Source: Bryobacteraceae bacterium (GTDB lineage Bacteria; Acidobacteriota; Terriglobia; Bryobacterales; Bryobacteraceae). From it: a stretch of 5,926 bases of DNA. The stretch lies in assembly GCA_025350445.1 (NCBI GenBank), contig JANXXV010000666.1:1-5926 (forward strand), written 5' to 3'. Numbering within the stretch: the first letter of the stretch is position 1; the number at the start of each line of letters is the position of its first letter. The notes under the pieces were generated by a model that did not search any database, was not told the origin of the DNA, and saw only the letters and a list, made by a program, of their open reading frames with translations. Made by a program: the position numbers and the translations under genes. Below are positions 5,513-5,926 of the stretch, piece by piece.

Positions 5513-5926
5513 TCAGTTCGGTAAACACTTTGAAATGGAACAGGCCGTCTCTTTCAATGAGCGCGCCAGCGAGAGCATAGTCGCCGGTTTGATCTGTGCC
5601 GTAGTGCCCGCCACGCTGATGGCCGCCACCACCTCGCCATCTGCCCGGCTGATCGGCACGGCCACGCAACGAAATCCAATTTCGTGCTCCTCGTCGTCCA
5701 GCGCATACCCCCGGCGCGCGCACGTTGCCAGATCCCGCAGCAATTCATCGCACGAGGAAATCGTCTTCTCGTTGTGCCGCGCCAACCCATGGCTTTTTAC
5801 GAATTCCAACAGCTCCCGTTGCGGCAGATGCGCTATCAACGCCTTTCCCAGACCCGTGCAGTGCAACTCCATCCGCTTGCCAATCCAACTGGCCAGCCGC
5901 GGGGAGCCGCACGGTTCCATCTTGGA
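5513..5926 (-). CDS. IclR-family transcriptional regulator, C-terminal effector domain (5' end outside window)
   Basis: The frame is open to the right edge and gives 137 residues ending at a TGA (5513-5515). A complete IclR protein has about 250 residues, so the N-terminal winged helix-turn-helix lies beyond the window. The ATG at 5920 is internal. What is visible is the small-molecule-binding domain: RLASWIGKRMELHCTGLGKA (residues 10-29 of the visible part) is the family's GxxxPLHxTALGKA region. Next comes LRDLATCARRGYALDDEEHE, matching the conserved RGYAxDxEE segment, then GFRCVAVPI and AAISVAGTT, the C-terminal strands. Members bind a catabolic metabolite and repress or activate nearby catabolic genes. 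The downstream aldo/keto reductase and the convergent pdxA-like gene are the likely targets, by position only. Confidence 0.92.
   Translation of the reverse strand, partial: SKMEPCGSPRLASWIGKRMELHCTGLGKALIAHLPQRELLEFVKSHGLARHNEKTISSCDELLRDLATCARRGYALDDEEHEIGFRCVAVPISRADGEVVAAISVAGTTAQIKPATMLSLARSLKETACSISKCLPN

Overview
The window reads as a piece of a high-GC bacterial chromosome, most likely from an Acidobacteriota (Solibacter/Bryobacter-like) or another soil lineage rich in oxidoreductases. That placement is an inference. It rests on a sigma factor of the 'Sigma70_ECF' (TIGR02999) type, a Tat-signal aldo/keto reductase relic and the general style of the proteins. No 16S or other strong marker is present. 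I see no tRNA, rRNA, CRISPR array or intact mobile element.

Layout: (1) 2-340, plus strand: the 3' end of an unrecognised gene that enters from the left edge. (2) 392-973, minus: an ECF-type RNA polymerase sigma factor, convergent with gene 1. (3) 1089-1758, plus: a stretch of decayed genes. It holds a Tat-signal aldo/keto reductase that has lost its catalytic core, followed immediately by the frameshifted C-terminal end of an APC-family amino acid permease. (4) 1866-3239, minus: an intact POT/PTR2-family proton-coupled transporter. (5) 3240-3569: a 330-base divergent intergenic region with a near-perfect 45-nt stem-loop, a plausible sigma-70 promoter and several inverted repeats. (6) 3570-4490, plus: a PdxA-family metal- and NAD-dependent dehydrogenase. 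(7) 4504-5496, minus: an intact aldo/keto reductase, convergent with pdxA and 13 bases from it. (8) 5513-5926, minus: the effector-binding half of an IclR-family regulator that runs off the right edge. It sits 16 bases upstream of the aldo/keto reductase and probably shares its transcript.

Together, the right half looks like a small catabolic locus: an IclR regulator, an NADP-type aldo/keto reductase and a PdxA-like dehydrogenase. The PdxA homologue keeps the three metal-binding histidines but has lost most of the residues that bind substrate phosphate in E. coli PdxA. It is therefore unlikely to be a vitamin B6 enzyme, and a carbohydrate-acid or cyclic-diol substrate is more plausible. The transporter likewise keeps the POT signature but lacks the acidic TM10 residue that peptide transporters use to hold the peptide amino terminus. 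Both suggest shifted substrate specificity. I found no clearly new multi-gene system here; the most notable items are these two altered active sites, the strong intergenic stem-loop and the two-gene pseudogene relic.
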